Of a stretch of 64,000 nucleotides of DNA, positions 1 through 10,812 are shown in pieces. Location of the stretch: positions 25,366,719 to 25,430,718 of the forward strand of contig CM039128.1 of NCBI GenBank assembly GCA_022036555.1, read 5' to 3'. A program made the position numbers and the translations under genes. Below the pieces are notes generated by a model. That model saw nothing but the letters and a program-made list of their open reading frames with translations. It searched no databases and was not told the DNA's origin. The DNA is from Microstegium vimineum. Lineage: Eukaryota > Streptophyta > Magnoliopsida > Poales > Poaceae. Position 1 is the first letter of the stretch, and each line of letters begins with the position of its first letter.

Positions 1-546
1 CTCTATACTAGTTGGTACTAAAGTTGAGGTGCTCTCTAGGATCTCTATCCAATTATCATTTCTAGCAAGGGTTTCCTTTGAGATAATATAAATTACGATA
101 CATTGGAATACTCCTTGGTGAAGTGCTACAGCGGTATAATCTGTGCGCTTGCAGATTTATCCAATAGTCATAAGAAATACCAACAAGGGTCTAGCTTGCT
201 TTGATGTTTCAGACAGGTTTCGATTGGTCTTTTGAACCTTATTTGGTTTGATTGGTTTCTTTGAGCTTTAATCGGTACTTTGATTGGTATCTTGAGCTTT
301 GATAGCTTTTGATTGCTATCTTTGGCTTGCTAGCGGTGTTGAGCCCATTTTTTGCCTCTTCTTGAGGGTTAGCTGTGTTTTGCTTGGTTGCGTCGAGCCG
401 TTGCCCATGTCTTTGGGGACCAAGTTTTGAATGCGTTTTGCTTCTCTCAAGTGACCCCGTTTTAGCTTTCTTAGTTGTTGCTCATTTGGAGAGGTTTACC
501 TTGTGGCTCAAATCTGAAATGCACTTGTGTTGACAATGCACTCATC

Positions 547-557
547 AAGGGGGAGAT
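547..557 (+). promoter_or_regulatory. Polypurine tract of element A
   Basis: AAGGGGGAGAT immediately precedes the TG of the LTR. In LTR retrotransposons this purine run primes plus-strand DNA synthesis. It fixes the LTR start at 558 and the element's orientation as plus. Confidence 0.75.
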
Positions 558-2193
558 TGCAAACACATGGTTGATATGTGCTCATGTTTGTTTAGTTTTG
601 TGATGAGTGATTGCCCAACACTTGAGCATTTTAGTTTTGAGCGGTTTATACTAATCCTTGCGAAAGCATGTGTGTGCCTGTCTATCGGCTTGTGGTGTGC
701 AGGTGCTATGCCCGGAGATAGTGGTCAATGGCGTGGAGAAGGTCGAGTAGAGGCTTGTCATGCCGATGGACTGAGAGCAGTGAAGGGCGGAAGCGGGGCT
801 CAGACCAAGGGACCATGGGCGCCGGCGGACTAGCTGTGGTGGCTAGTTCTTGGCACTGGCGAGCGCGACAATACATGCAGGTAGACCGAAGTCGACCAAG
901 TCAAGACGGCGGACGAGCGGGTCGAACGGAGGCTCATGGGACTCGGAGTTCGACCGGACGAGGACAAGGTGGCTCGAGTCGAGTGGTTTGGTGGTTTGGG
1001 GCGCAAAACCACCAGTAGACGGTTTCCGAGTTTGGACCACAAAACTCGGGGTTCGGTAGTTGACCCGAAAGCTACCGGTGGCGGGTTTCGCGGGTTTGGG
1101 CATCAAAACCTGGGCGGAGCTTCCGAGGAATCGGGGGCGGCACGTGGCGGAATCTTGGAGGTTGCGTCGAGGTGACGGCAAGTCCAGGCAGGAAGCGGGG
1201 CCGTCCGATGAAAACCTAGAAGATATTTCGGGAGCTTGGACTGTAGTGTCTCAGGACTAGGTAGTTCACTCATGTATCGAGGGGCTAAGTGAAAATGTCC
1301 ACTTAGACCTCCTTATAAGGGGATGAAGGGTTATCTTCATCCTCGCCTCTTGCATTTGCCTTCCTCCCTCTCATTCCTAGGTTTTCCCCTCCCCTAGTGA
1401 TTCTTGCTTGAGGTCCACAAGTTCGTCTTTGTAAGAACTGATTTGTGTCAAGGAATGGAGGTCGTAACCTCCTCGTGTCCTCCGGGATTCGATACATGAA
1501 TTGCGTGTCTCGTGTTCTTCGCGTTTTTGCAATTCCCCTCTCCGGTGTTTTTGCTTGGTCTCTCTCGTTTCTTGATCTTTTTGCAAACCACTTGTTGGAG
1601 GAGGTTCTAGGATCTCTTGTGAAGGTTTTGACCGAAGGAATCGAGTTTGTTTTGGGTGATTTTCCTTTCTCCGGTCATTTTTCTTACCCCTCTCGGATTT
1701 TGATTTATCCCGAATTTTTTGAGGCACCAAAGGTTATGAAACTCATGGAGTAGCATCAATACTACCTCAGGAGCCTTCCCACAAAATTTGGGGTCAATCG
1801 GAGTTGATTTGATCGGTTTTTGAACATTTTCCAGAAATCAGCCGAAAACAGCTCGCTGATACCGGACATGTCCGGTGTGAATTCTGGACGTGTCCGGTAT
1901 TTTCCCTTGGCGTTTTGAGCTGAAAATTTGTGGAGACCTGGTCCTTTGTGTCTAGAACTTAGGGTTAAAATTTCAGTATTTTTGGACACCATTTGATAGG
2001 GTTTTCTATTTTTCTCTTGAGGCCTGTCTATGCTGAAAATCCAAACTAGACATGTCCGGTATTGGCTGGAGCAGTTCACCAAAATTTCTATCTTGAGCGT
2101 TTGGGCTCCGAATTGCATTCCATCTATTACGTTGGGTTTCTACCATGTCAAGGAACTTATCTAGGTGCTCTTGTCACTAGTTGACTTGGGTGT
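558..2193 (+). repeat. 3' LTR of element A, first segment
   Basis: The segment runs from TG at 558 to the duplicated target GGTGT (2189-2193) of element D, and resumes at 14518. It has a TATA-like CTTATAAGG near 1311 followed by a pyrimidine-rich stretch. Upstream are hairpins with GTTTGG and CAAAAC arms (990-1013, 1026-1049, 1091-1112). A perfect 16-bp palindrome ACCGGACATGTCCGGT lies at 1861-1876, with degenerate relatives at 1884-1897 and 2047-2061. I see no gene in it; the short open frames are unsupported. Confidence 0.75.
990..1112 (+). promoter_or_regulatory. Hairpin cluster upstream of TATA in LTR A
   Basis: Three stem-loops share a core of GTTTGG, a short spacer, then CAAAAC: 990-1013 (arms GGTGGTTT/AAAACCACC), 1026-1049 (CCGAGTTT/AAAACTCGG) and 1091-1112. 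They sit 200-320 bp upstream of the TATA-like box near 1311. Clustered palindromes in this place are a known feature of Sirevirus LTRs. Confidence 0.55.
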
Positions 2194-2961
2194 TGTTCAC
2201 ACAAAAAGCGTCGGATCTGCGAACACCTCGGGCTTATACCCGAACTCGATTTCCAAGGTGTGCCAGTCGATTTGACCAGTTAATTGACAAGGACGATAAC
2301 TAGAGCAAGATTGAACGAGACGACAATGATACGCCCGGACATCAAGGCTCAACTTGATCGAAACATGGAACTTGCGAAGGCGACAGAGATCTTGTAGACG
2401 CAGCCTGTTGAGATCGTGAGAACTCGTGAATAAACTAGAACTAATGCGATAAAAGTAGATGCTTGAAAAGTAGATAAAAAGTAATAGATTTGTGTTTTTA
2501 TTGATTGTCCTGTCACATCGACCCTAGATACATATTTATACCCCGGTAAGGAGGAGTTGTATACAGACACGACTCATACCTAAACAAAACCCCTACTTTT
2601 AAGGAAATAAATAACTCGTGCAAGAGTCAGACTCGAACTAATATAAACAAATACTAGCATATAATCACTAGTTTCCATGTCCATCTTCTTCACGATGAAA
2701 CTTTCCATCGGAAGATTCCTTTAATCCGCAACCTTCTTCTATCGCCATCGGCATCTTCCTGCTGACGTCAGCTACATCATCTCGCATCCATCGGCAACAT
2801 TCCCGATCGGCAATGTTTTCCTGTCTCCATCGGCAATCCGATTGGTGGGATTCTGATGTTGATAAGGAAAAGCAATCATCTTTCTACCGATTGGTGTAAC
2901 TACCCTTCTACCGATCAGTGTATCCGGTTCATATTGACACGTACAAAAAACGGTGTCAACA
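2194..2961 (-). repeat. 3' LTR of element D (left copy)
   Basis: 768 bp. Read on the plus strand it starts TGTTCACAC and ends GTGTCAACA. The inferred intact termini form a 9-bp inverted repeat (TGTTGACAC/GTGTCAACA) with one change here at the fifth base. It carries a minus-strand TATAAATA box (2533-2540) and four ATCGGC hexamers. Confidence 0.9.
2533..2540 (-). promoter_or_regulatory. TATA box in the 3' LTR of element D
   Basis: TATAAATA on the minus strand, within GGTATAAATATG. It is conserved in the other LTR at 14084-14091, as expected for the LTR promoter. Confidence 0.6.
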
Positions 2962-2977
2962 CATGCCCCTCAATTTA
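2962..2977 (-). promoter_or_regulatory. Polypurine tract of element D
   Basis: Read on the minus strand, TAAATTGAGGGGCATG abuts the LTR start TGTTGACACC. It confirms the minus orientation and the inner edge of the LTR. Confidence 0.7.
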
Positions 2978-3354
2978 GGAGTATAAAATATCTTATGCAC
3001 CGAAATTTGCTCTATTGTAATATTTTCCTCCAAAATACCACTGCCATTTCAATTACCGCGCATTGTCACTGTAAATTACCAACAACTCCCGCAATTGTAG
3101 CACCAACACTTACAATTCCTCGATCACCGCGCAAATCGACACGATATCCTTCCATATTCCTGCTCAGTCAGAAAGGAAAAAACTCGAAAACGCCCTTTAA
3201 CCTAGGCTTATTAAGACCACCGTCCGTCCTCTCTTTTACCCTGAGCTCACATTTCCATCTTCATTCCAACATCATCTCCGAAGAACACTCCGGCAATCAC
3301 CGGTGGCTTCTTCTCTCATTCAGGAGGCGCAACCCCTTGCAAGAATCTACTTCA
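2978..3354 (+). other. Leader region of the antisense PMD gene
   Basis: This lies between the polypurine tract and the first coding ATG of the antisense gene. A TATAAAATA-like stretch occurs near 2982-2990 and could be a promoter, so the gene may be transcribed from inside or next to the 3' LTR. An open frame runs through it into the first intron but shows no recognisable protein; I read it as untranslated leader. Confidence 0.35.
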
Positions 3355-6300
3355 ATGGCTATCAACTTCACTGCTCCTGCGGTAATCTTCCTCCTTTCCT
3401 CGCTGGATATACTGCAATTTCAACCTTCCACATCGTTTTATAATCCCTTCTCTCTTTCTTCCTTCGCTTTATGGATCTAGGAAATGCGCAACAAAATAGT
3501 GATCCCTACCGATCAAGAACATCTCTGCTGTTTGGGCCCAATGGGGAATACCGATCCGATCAATCTTATCAACGCACAGACCAACCGCATCCCTTTTAGA
3601 TCCGAGCATTTCGATCTAGGGCTATGGACAGACACCTTTCGCTCTTGGCCCAAACCTACCAAAGGGTGGAAGAACTGGTACCTCAGGATAGCTAGGTCAC
3701 AACAACTCTATTGGTTAGAGCGCAACATCGACCAATGCATCAGATTGTCCATTGCCGATATGGCAAAGAATGAAAATATGATGATTGCGGCTTCTTATTT
3801 CTGGTCCGATACAATGAACGCATTTTTATTCACGCATGAACCAGCCACCCCTACACTTGCCGATGTACACATGCTTACCGGCCTCGACGTTTCTTCTGTC
3901 GATCCTGCCACCCTCTTCCGCAGGAAGTCTGAACGTTGGGTAAGTACCTGTAACATCGGTGGTTGGACCGGATACATCCAAGAGTATCAGAAGACTGGAT
4001 CGGTAGCCCCAAGGGAGCACGCCACCTTCCTTAACATGTGGTTGGAGAAGTTTGTTTTCTGTGGCAGAACAGTTGGACCCACCAAGATGCATCTCCCGGC
4101 AGCAGAGCTTTTGGCCGATGGAGGATTTCCCCTTGGCCGATACCTCCTTGGTTCAGTTTATCGGCTCCTACACCAAGTATCGGGAAAATTACTACTAGGC
4201 GAGCCCATCGGCAACCTTGGAGGTCCTTGGTGGTTCATGAACTTATGGCTGAATGCCCATATACACAAATGTCTCCAATTTGATCTGTTTAGCCAACAAT
4301 TCCCAAGAGATATATCCGAAGACTATGTCTTTGATGATGATGATGAATTGGCAACCCGTTCCTTACTCAATTTTGGGGAAGCCATGATAGTGCTACCAGG
4401 AACCGATGCCAACGTTGAACAATTCGGCATGTTCTTCCAGAGGCTCTACTGCGGAATTCTAGCTGCAGAACGAGTCTGGTTGCCTTATGTCGATGAAGAC
4501 AACCAATTTCCACTCTATTTCAACCTTACCGATGGGAATATACCACAAAAAGAAGCAATCATGAAGGCTACCCTCATTCCCTAGGCTATTCCAGTTAACG
4601 TTGTTGGGACCAGGAAGAACTCTCATCCATCATACGAGTTCTATTATCCATCGGCAGCGGCAAGACAGCTAGCATTCGGTCAATTGCCGATCAAACTCAG
4701 CTATGTCAATGTGATTAAACCAAGAGAGGTTATCTCCAGTGCTATGGATTGGAATAAAATTGTCACTCTCTCTCCTCATGCCGATGTAACCAACATCGAC
4801 TTATCTTCTTGGGCGCCGACATCCTTCATCACTGAATCATACAAGTCCTAGTGGCAAGAGTGGAAGGACCAACTATTTGCTCCATCATCACACTACTATC
4901 GACACTTGATTGATACTGATCATGTCATACCCGACAACGTGGTAATCTTATTTCCGATACTACTTCGTTAACTTTTCAAATGTATCGGTAACTAACCCTC
5001 TGTCAACAGGTTAATGATCTGATCCCCAAAAAGAGCAAGAGCGGCAAACATTTCAACTTGTGACCGATGAATCCTACATCGATAATCGGCAGCAAGGCCC
5101 CTTCATTATCTGCCCTCATGCATCACAAGGCAATTCCTAAGGTTACCATCAGGTCTAAACCATTGTCAACCGATGACGCTGCCACTGCTGCCGCCGCCTT
5201 AGCACAAGCTTTCAAGATAACAAATCTTCATTTATCTGTCGATCATATCAACATGTTTAATCAAGAATTTTTACTCAATCTGCACCAAAATCTCTTTTTG
5301 CAGTAGACAAGTTCATCGGTAGCCGTTCTAAGCGTACAAACTTCTACGGCTAAGCCTGCCGATGCCCCACATGTGCAACAGCCAAAACGCCGAGGCTCGT
5401 CAAGTGCTGCTCCCAAACCGAAACGCCCAAAGCCATCAGCTCCAAGCAGATTATCGGCTGCATCTCCTCAAGCTCCTGCCGATACACCAACACCAGAGCC
5501 AGCATCGGCGCCCATCCCTGAGCAATCACAAGCTGAGATTCCTGACCAAGGGACAGCACCATCGCCACAAGAGATAGCCGCGACAACAGAAATAACATCA
5601 GCGCCCATCCCTGAGTAATCATAGGCTGAGATTCCTGACCAAGGGACAGTACCATTGCCGCAAGAGACAGCTGCAACAACAGAAACAGCATCGGCATCGA
5701 TACCTGCACCAGCGCCAACTGCTCATCCTACCGCGGCAGGTTCATCGGCAACCATTGCCGATCTTCTAGACACATCTGTGCCAACCATTCAGTCAAGCCC
5801 GAGGCGAGAGACCGCTCTCAAACAGGTAAATCAAACATTTATTACAAAGTTGCATGACACAAACTTGCAGCCGACGAACCTTAATCCTTCTCTTTTTCAG
5901 GCCCAAGACTCTCCCAATAGCTTATTCTCCTTTGCCGTCAACGTCCCAGATGACGATGAAGAAGGAGAAAGTCTTGCTCAAGCTCCAGTGGTTCTATCGG
6001 CAGAAGCGAAATCCAAACTTGAAGCACTGCTACTCTTACTGCAACAAAATACACCTCAACTAGTCCAAGATTCTAGTGCAGTAAGGGTAGCTTTCAGAGA
6101 AATTCAAGATCAATTGCCTGCCGATATTGAAGAGCTGCTCTTCCAAGCGGCATTTCTTGAGAGTCGGCAACTGCAATACCAAAGAGCTTCACGACGTATT
6201 GCCGATAGAGCCGCTCAAGCAAAATTTGAAGAAGAAATACTCAAGTTTAAGCAAACTGCAGATGACAAACACAAAGACATCGGCCGTCTTGAAGCCTCTA

Positions 6301-6590
6301 GCAGTGTGCTTGAACAAGAGTTTACTCGTCTATCGGCACAGAAAGAAGAACTATTAGTTGAGCTGAAGAAAGTAGATGCAGCCTTAGATTCAGTAAACCA
6401 GAAGAAAACTCAACTCCCCATAGCTACTAAGGCTCTACAACAAGAGAGGGATGCTTGTGCTCGTGAAGCTCTCCTGCTGAGGAGAAAAATCAAGCCAGTT
6501 GAAGGCACTGCCAATGACGATGCCAAGGAAATAGAAGAAGCTGACCAAGTTTGCCTCCGTGCGATTTCATCTATCCAATCCTTGTTGTAA
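3355..6590 (+). pseudogene. Antisense spliced gene of element D: plant mobile domain protein with coiled-coil tail
   Basis: A five-exon model antisense to gag-pol: 3355-3381, 3481-4941, 5010-5216, 5304-5825, 5901-6590. Four introns (3382-3480, 4942-5009, 5217-5303, 5826-5900) are all in phase 0 and together give about 968 codons. Exon 2 is an aminotransferase-like plant mobile domain (PMD): motifs FWSDTMNAFLF, PTLADVHMLTGLD, IGGWTGYIQEYQKTG, LNMWLEKFVFCGR, IGNLGGPWWFMNLWLN. Exon 4 is Pro/Ala/Gln-rich with a 93-bp tandem duplication. Exon 5 is predicted coiled coil. The copy is broken by stops at 4582, 4849, 5061, 5304, 5616 and 5622, and intron 3 has AT instead of GT at its donor. PMD genes antisense in the 3' region of Tat elements are known; their function is not. 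Confidence 0.85.
5508..5693 (+). repeat. 93-bp tandem duplication in the PMD gene
   Basis: Two units, 5508-5600 and 5601-5693, encode a Pro/Ala/Gln-rich linker beginning APIPE. The second unit differs mainly by transitions, two of which create the stops at 5616 and 5622. The sister unit keeps glutamine codons there, so the direction of change is visible. Confidence 0.8.
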
Positions 6591-6724
6591 TTTGTTACAT
6601 TTGAAACTGACAACTGGCCCTCCTGTAATGTAATATTAACGTTTTTCCACCAATGTTTTGTACGATAACCATATCATCGGTATTTACATTTACATCGTTT
6701 CATGCATCCATCCAGATAACCCTG
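6591..6724. other. Intergenic gap between convergent antisense gene and pol
   Basis: 134 bp separate the stop of the plus-strand antisense gene from the stop of the minus-strand integrase frame. It is AT-rich. The two transcripts run toward each other and could overlap in their 3' ends. Confidence 0.6.
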
Positions 6725-9700
6725 TCATCGGTATTTACATTTACATCTGCTCAAATATTTACCATTTACTGCTCTGGAAAATGCGACTCCTTCGAGAGTT
6801 TCCAAAATATAAGCATTGCTAGAAACAGATTGATTTATCCGAAAAGGACCTTCCCAATTAGGAGACCACTTTCCAAACTTAGAACTTTTAGTCCCAATCG
6901 GTAAAATCAATTTCCACACTAAATCATCATCGACGAATTCTTTTACCTTCACCTTCTTGTTATACCATCTGACAACCCTTTTCTTGTTCTCCTCGATATT
7001 GATTAGAGCTCTTAGCCGATGACCCGCTAGGTCTTCTAATTCATCCTTCATAAGGATATCATACTCATCGGCTGCTAATTGGTCTTGGGAAAACAATCGT
7101 CTAGAACCAGTTTTTATTTCCCAAGGTAGGACAACATCGTGTTCGTATACCAACTGATATGGCGAAACCTTAGTAGCACCATGACACGCCATCTGATATG
7201 ACCACAAAGCTTCATTCAGTACTGTATGCCACCTCCTAGGGTTCTCTTCAATCTTGCGCTTGATAAGTTTAATTATTCCCTTATTAGTTGCTTCAGCCTG
7301 ACCATTAGCTTGAGCATAATAAGGAGAAGAATTCAACACTTTGAACCCCATACCGATAGCAAATTCATCAAACTCTCCTAATGTAAACATGGTCCCTTGA
7401 TCAATTGTGATAGTCTGAGGAATCCCGAATCGGTAAACAATATGTTCCTTCACGAAATCTATCATGTTTGCCGATGTCACATTCTTCAAAGGAATAGCTT
7501 CAACCCACTTTGTGAAATAATCAGTAGCAACGAGTATAAATTTATGCCCCTTGCTCGATGGTAGGTAAATTTGGCCGATGAGATCAATGGCCCATCCTTT
7601 AAACGGCCAAGGCTTGATTATAGGATTCATTGCCGACGCGGGTGCCCTCTGAACATTACCGAACTTCTGACAATCTTGACACCCTTTAAAGTACTCAAAA
7701 CAATCCTCAAGAATTGTTGGCCAATAATATCCATTTCGCCTAATCATCCATTTCATCTTGAATGCCGATTGGTGCGCTCCACATACCCCTTCATGAATTT
7801 CACCCATCAACCTCTTCGATTCCTCTCCATTAAGGCATCTGAGTAAAACTCCATCAATTGTACGATAATACAACTCATCATCAAAGAGTACATATTTGGT
7901 AGCCTGAAACCTCAAACATCTTTCAACTTTCCTAGACGAATCTCTTAACTAATCGGTAATCTCTTTTCTCCAATCATCGGCAACCATTACCGATGTCATT
8001 ACCTCTTGAATCGGCTGATACCCCGAAGCATGTTGCGCCAATCTATTGGCTTCTTTATTATGCAACCTGGGAATGTGCTCAAGACGATATTCTTTAAACT
8101 CCTTCAATAACTGCAAACACTTCCCATGATATGCAATTAAAATATCACTTCAACATTCATATGTTCCACTCAATTGATTGATTACTAACATAGAATCACC
8201 AAAGATTTCCACGGCATCGGCACGCACTTCCTTGAGCAACTCCAACCCCTTCAGTAACGCCTGGTACTCAGCCTGATTATTCATCGATGTAGCAACAATA
8301 GGCAACGAGATTTCATACTTTTTCCCTCGGGGTGAAACTAAGATAACGCCGATACCTGGTCCCTCCTTACATGTGGAACCATCAAAGAACAAAGTCCAAG
8401 GAGCAATTTCTACGGAATTTAGCGTACCACAATGCTGAGTAACAAAATCAGCCATCACCTACCCTTTAACTGCCTTAGTTGATTCATACCTCAGATCAAA
8501 TTCTGACAGCGCCAAAATCCATTTGCCTATTCTCCCACTTAATATCGGCATCGACAACATATACTTGACCACATCGTCTTTGCATATGACAGTACATTCG
8601 GCCAATAGCAAATAATGCCTTAATTTGGTACAAGAGAAGTACAAACACAAGCACAATTTCTCAACAGCCAAATACCTAGTTTCAGCGTCCACCAACCTTC
8701 TACTCAAATAATAAATCACACGTTCTTTCCCTTCAAATTCCTGAATCAAGGCTGATCCGATAACACCATCATCGGCAGACAAATATAATCTGAAAGGTTT
8801 CCCATGTTGAGGTGGAATCAAAACCGGAGGATTCACCAGATACTTCTTAATTTCTTCCAAAGCCGATTGCTGCTCTTTTCCCCATACAAATTCCTGACCG
8901 GCTTTTAGCTTCAGCAATGGGCTAAAAGACTTAATCTTCCCCGACAAGTTAGATATAAATCTTCTAATAAAACTAATCTTGCCGATCAAAGATTGCAACT
9001 TAGTCTTGTTTGTAGAAGCAACTACTTTGTTAATTGCGTCAATGGATTTTCTGCCGATCTCTATGCCCCTTTGATGCACCATGAACCCTAGAAATTGACG
9101 TGCCGATACGCCAAACGCACACTTATTTGGATTCATCTTTAGTCCATGCTCCCTTGTGCATTCTAGAATCTTCCGCAAATTGGCGAGATGCTTCTCAAAG
9201 TCTCTGGACTTAACCACGACATCGTCAATATAGATTTCGACCAATGTGCTGATGTACTTATGAAAAATAAAATTCATCGCTCTTTGATAAGTAGCACCGA
9301 CGTTCTTCAACCCAAAAGTCATTACGACCCACTGAAATAAGCCGACGTGACCTGGACACCTAAAAGCAGTTTTGGATATATCTTCTTCAGCCATGAAGAT
9401 TTGATTATATCCAGCATTACCATCCATAAAACTAATAATTTGATGTCCAGCAGAAGCATCAACTAGCAGGTCAACAATGGGCATTGGATAGCCATCCATC
9501 GGCGTAGCTTTATTGAGATTCCTGAAATCAATACAACCACAAAGTTTTCCATTCTTTTTATATAGAGGAACCACATTAGAAATCCATTCAGCATATCGGC
9601 ATTGCCGAATAAATCCAGCTTCGATTAACTTTGTAATCGCAGCTTTATTATCGGATAACACAGTAGGATTGCATCGGCGTGCTGGTTGCCGATGTGGTTG

Positions 9701-9952
9701 AAATCCCGACTTAATAGGTAACCGATGTTCATCTATTGATCGGTCTAAACCAGGTATCTCGGTATAATCCCAAGCAAAACAATCTTTATATTCTTTTAAA
9801 AAATCACTCAACTGTTGCTTACATTGGGAATCTAACTTAGCACTAATAAAAGTCGGCCTAGGTTTGCTACCGTCGCCGATGTCTATTTCTAGCAAATCAT
9901 CGGCTGATGTGAAACCCTGTCCAAGTTTTCCATCATCGGCGAACTGATCCAT
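6725..9952 (-). pseudogene. pol of element D: RT, RNase H, second RNase H, integrase
   Basis: One minus-strand frame runs from 9952 to 6725 with stops at 8459-8461, 8150-8152 and 7949-7951. In order: reverse transcriptase with catalytic EIYIDDVVVK; an RNase H remnant; after the first stop a second, complete-looking RNase-H-like domain starting WTLFFDGSTCKEGPGIG with NNQAEYQALLKGL; then integrase with a zinc motif (HEGVCGAH, CQDC), catalytic aspartates in WAIDLIG and TIDQGTMF, glutamate in GQAEATNKG, and a C-terminal SPNWEGPF motif. Duplicated RNase H is a Tat signature. The three stops are TAG, TGA and TAG, compatible with C-to-T decay. The N-terminal frame relation to protease is lost. Confidence 0.9.
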
Positions 9953-10017
9953 TAAACCTCTTCTTCAGAACCGACTGCTTGGATCGGTGTAATCCGGTAA
10001 TCGGCCACCTTGAGGAA

Positions 10018-10591
10018 TTATGTATCCCAAGCTTCACCAGATATGCATTTGGTCTGCTCATAGGTTTCTAATTTTGCCAATGCGACAATTGACGGAGCCT
10101 CACTTCGTACGACTTCAATCTTGTCTCCAACCCATTTCATGAGGCTTTGATGCATCATGGAAGGAATACAACAATTGTCATGGATCCAATCCCTTCCCAG
10201 GAGCAAATTGTAGGTAACTTTACCGCTGATCACGAAAAGTGTTGTCGGCAAAGTTTTGCTACCGATGGTCAACTCGACACATACGGCTCCCATAGCTGGT
10301 GACACATTGCCCTGAAAATCTTTTAGCTTCATGTCCGTCTTGACTAAGTCTTGGTCACCTTTTCCAATCTTCCTGAACATGACATACAAAATTATATTAA
10401 TCGACGCTCCACCATCGACTAGCATCTTTGACACCAGTTGCCCATCGACTTTGCCCTTGACAAACAATGCTCTCATCGGTAGGCTTTTCAAAGAAAGCTG
10501 CCATTGGATCCAGCATTAGCTGAGCCATATCAGCAACTTCTTCCTTAGCATCAGTAGGTGCCATAAATTCCATCGGCAACATAACAACCAT
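10018..10591 (-). pseudogene. Aspartic protease of element D
   Basis: The retropepsin-like domain has active-site motif LVDGGASINI and downstream LLLGRDWI. Its beginning (10591-10490) and body (10491-10018) are in different frames, so there is a frameshift near 10480. The body stops at 10018, leaving 65 bp and another frame change before the RT frame at 9952. The enzyme would process the Gag-Pol polyprotein. Confidence 0.75.
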
Positions 10592-10812
10592 GTTGACTTC
10601 TGCCGATGGACTCCTCTCCTGGTGTTTTGGCCTCCACTCCCAAACTGGAGATCCTCCCTTCGAAGGGTTTTCACCATAATGCAGATCGTTCTGGCGTTCA
10701 CGCTGGGTCCTCCTTCTCTGAGTCTTCGTCAGGCCTTTGGGGCACCATTGAGGAAGCTTAGTCTTCCAAACAGGTTGGTACTATTTCTCACTATGCCGGC
10801 TTGCACTACCCG

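Noticed and set aside
2953..3480. 175-codon plus-strand ORF upstream of the PMD exon
   Set aside because: It spans leader, exon 1 and intron 1 of the spliced gene and ends at the intron's terminal TAG; no independent protein features.
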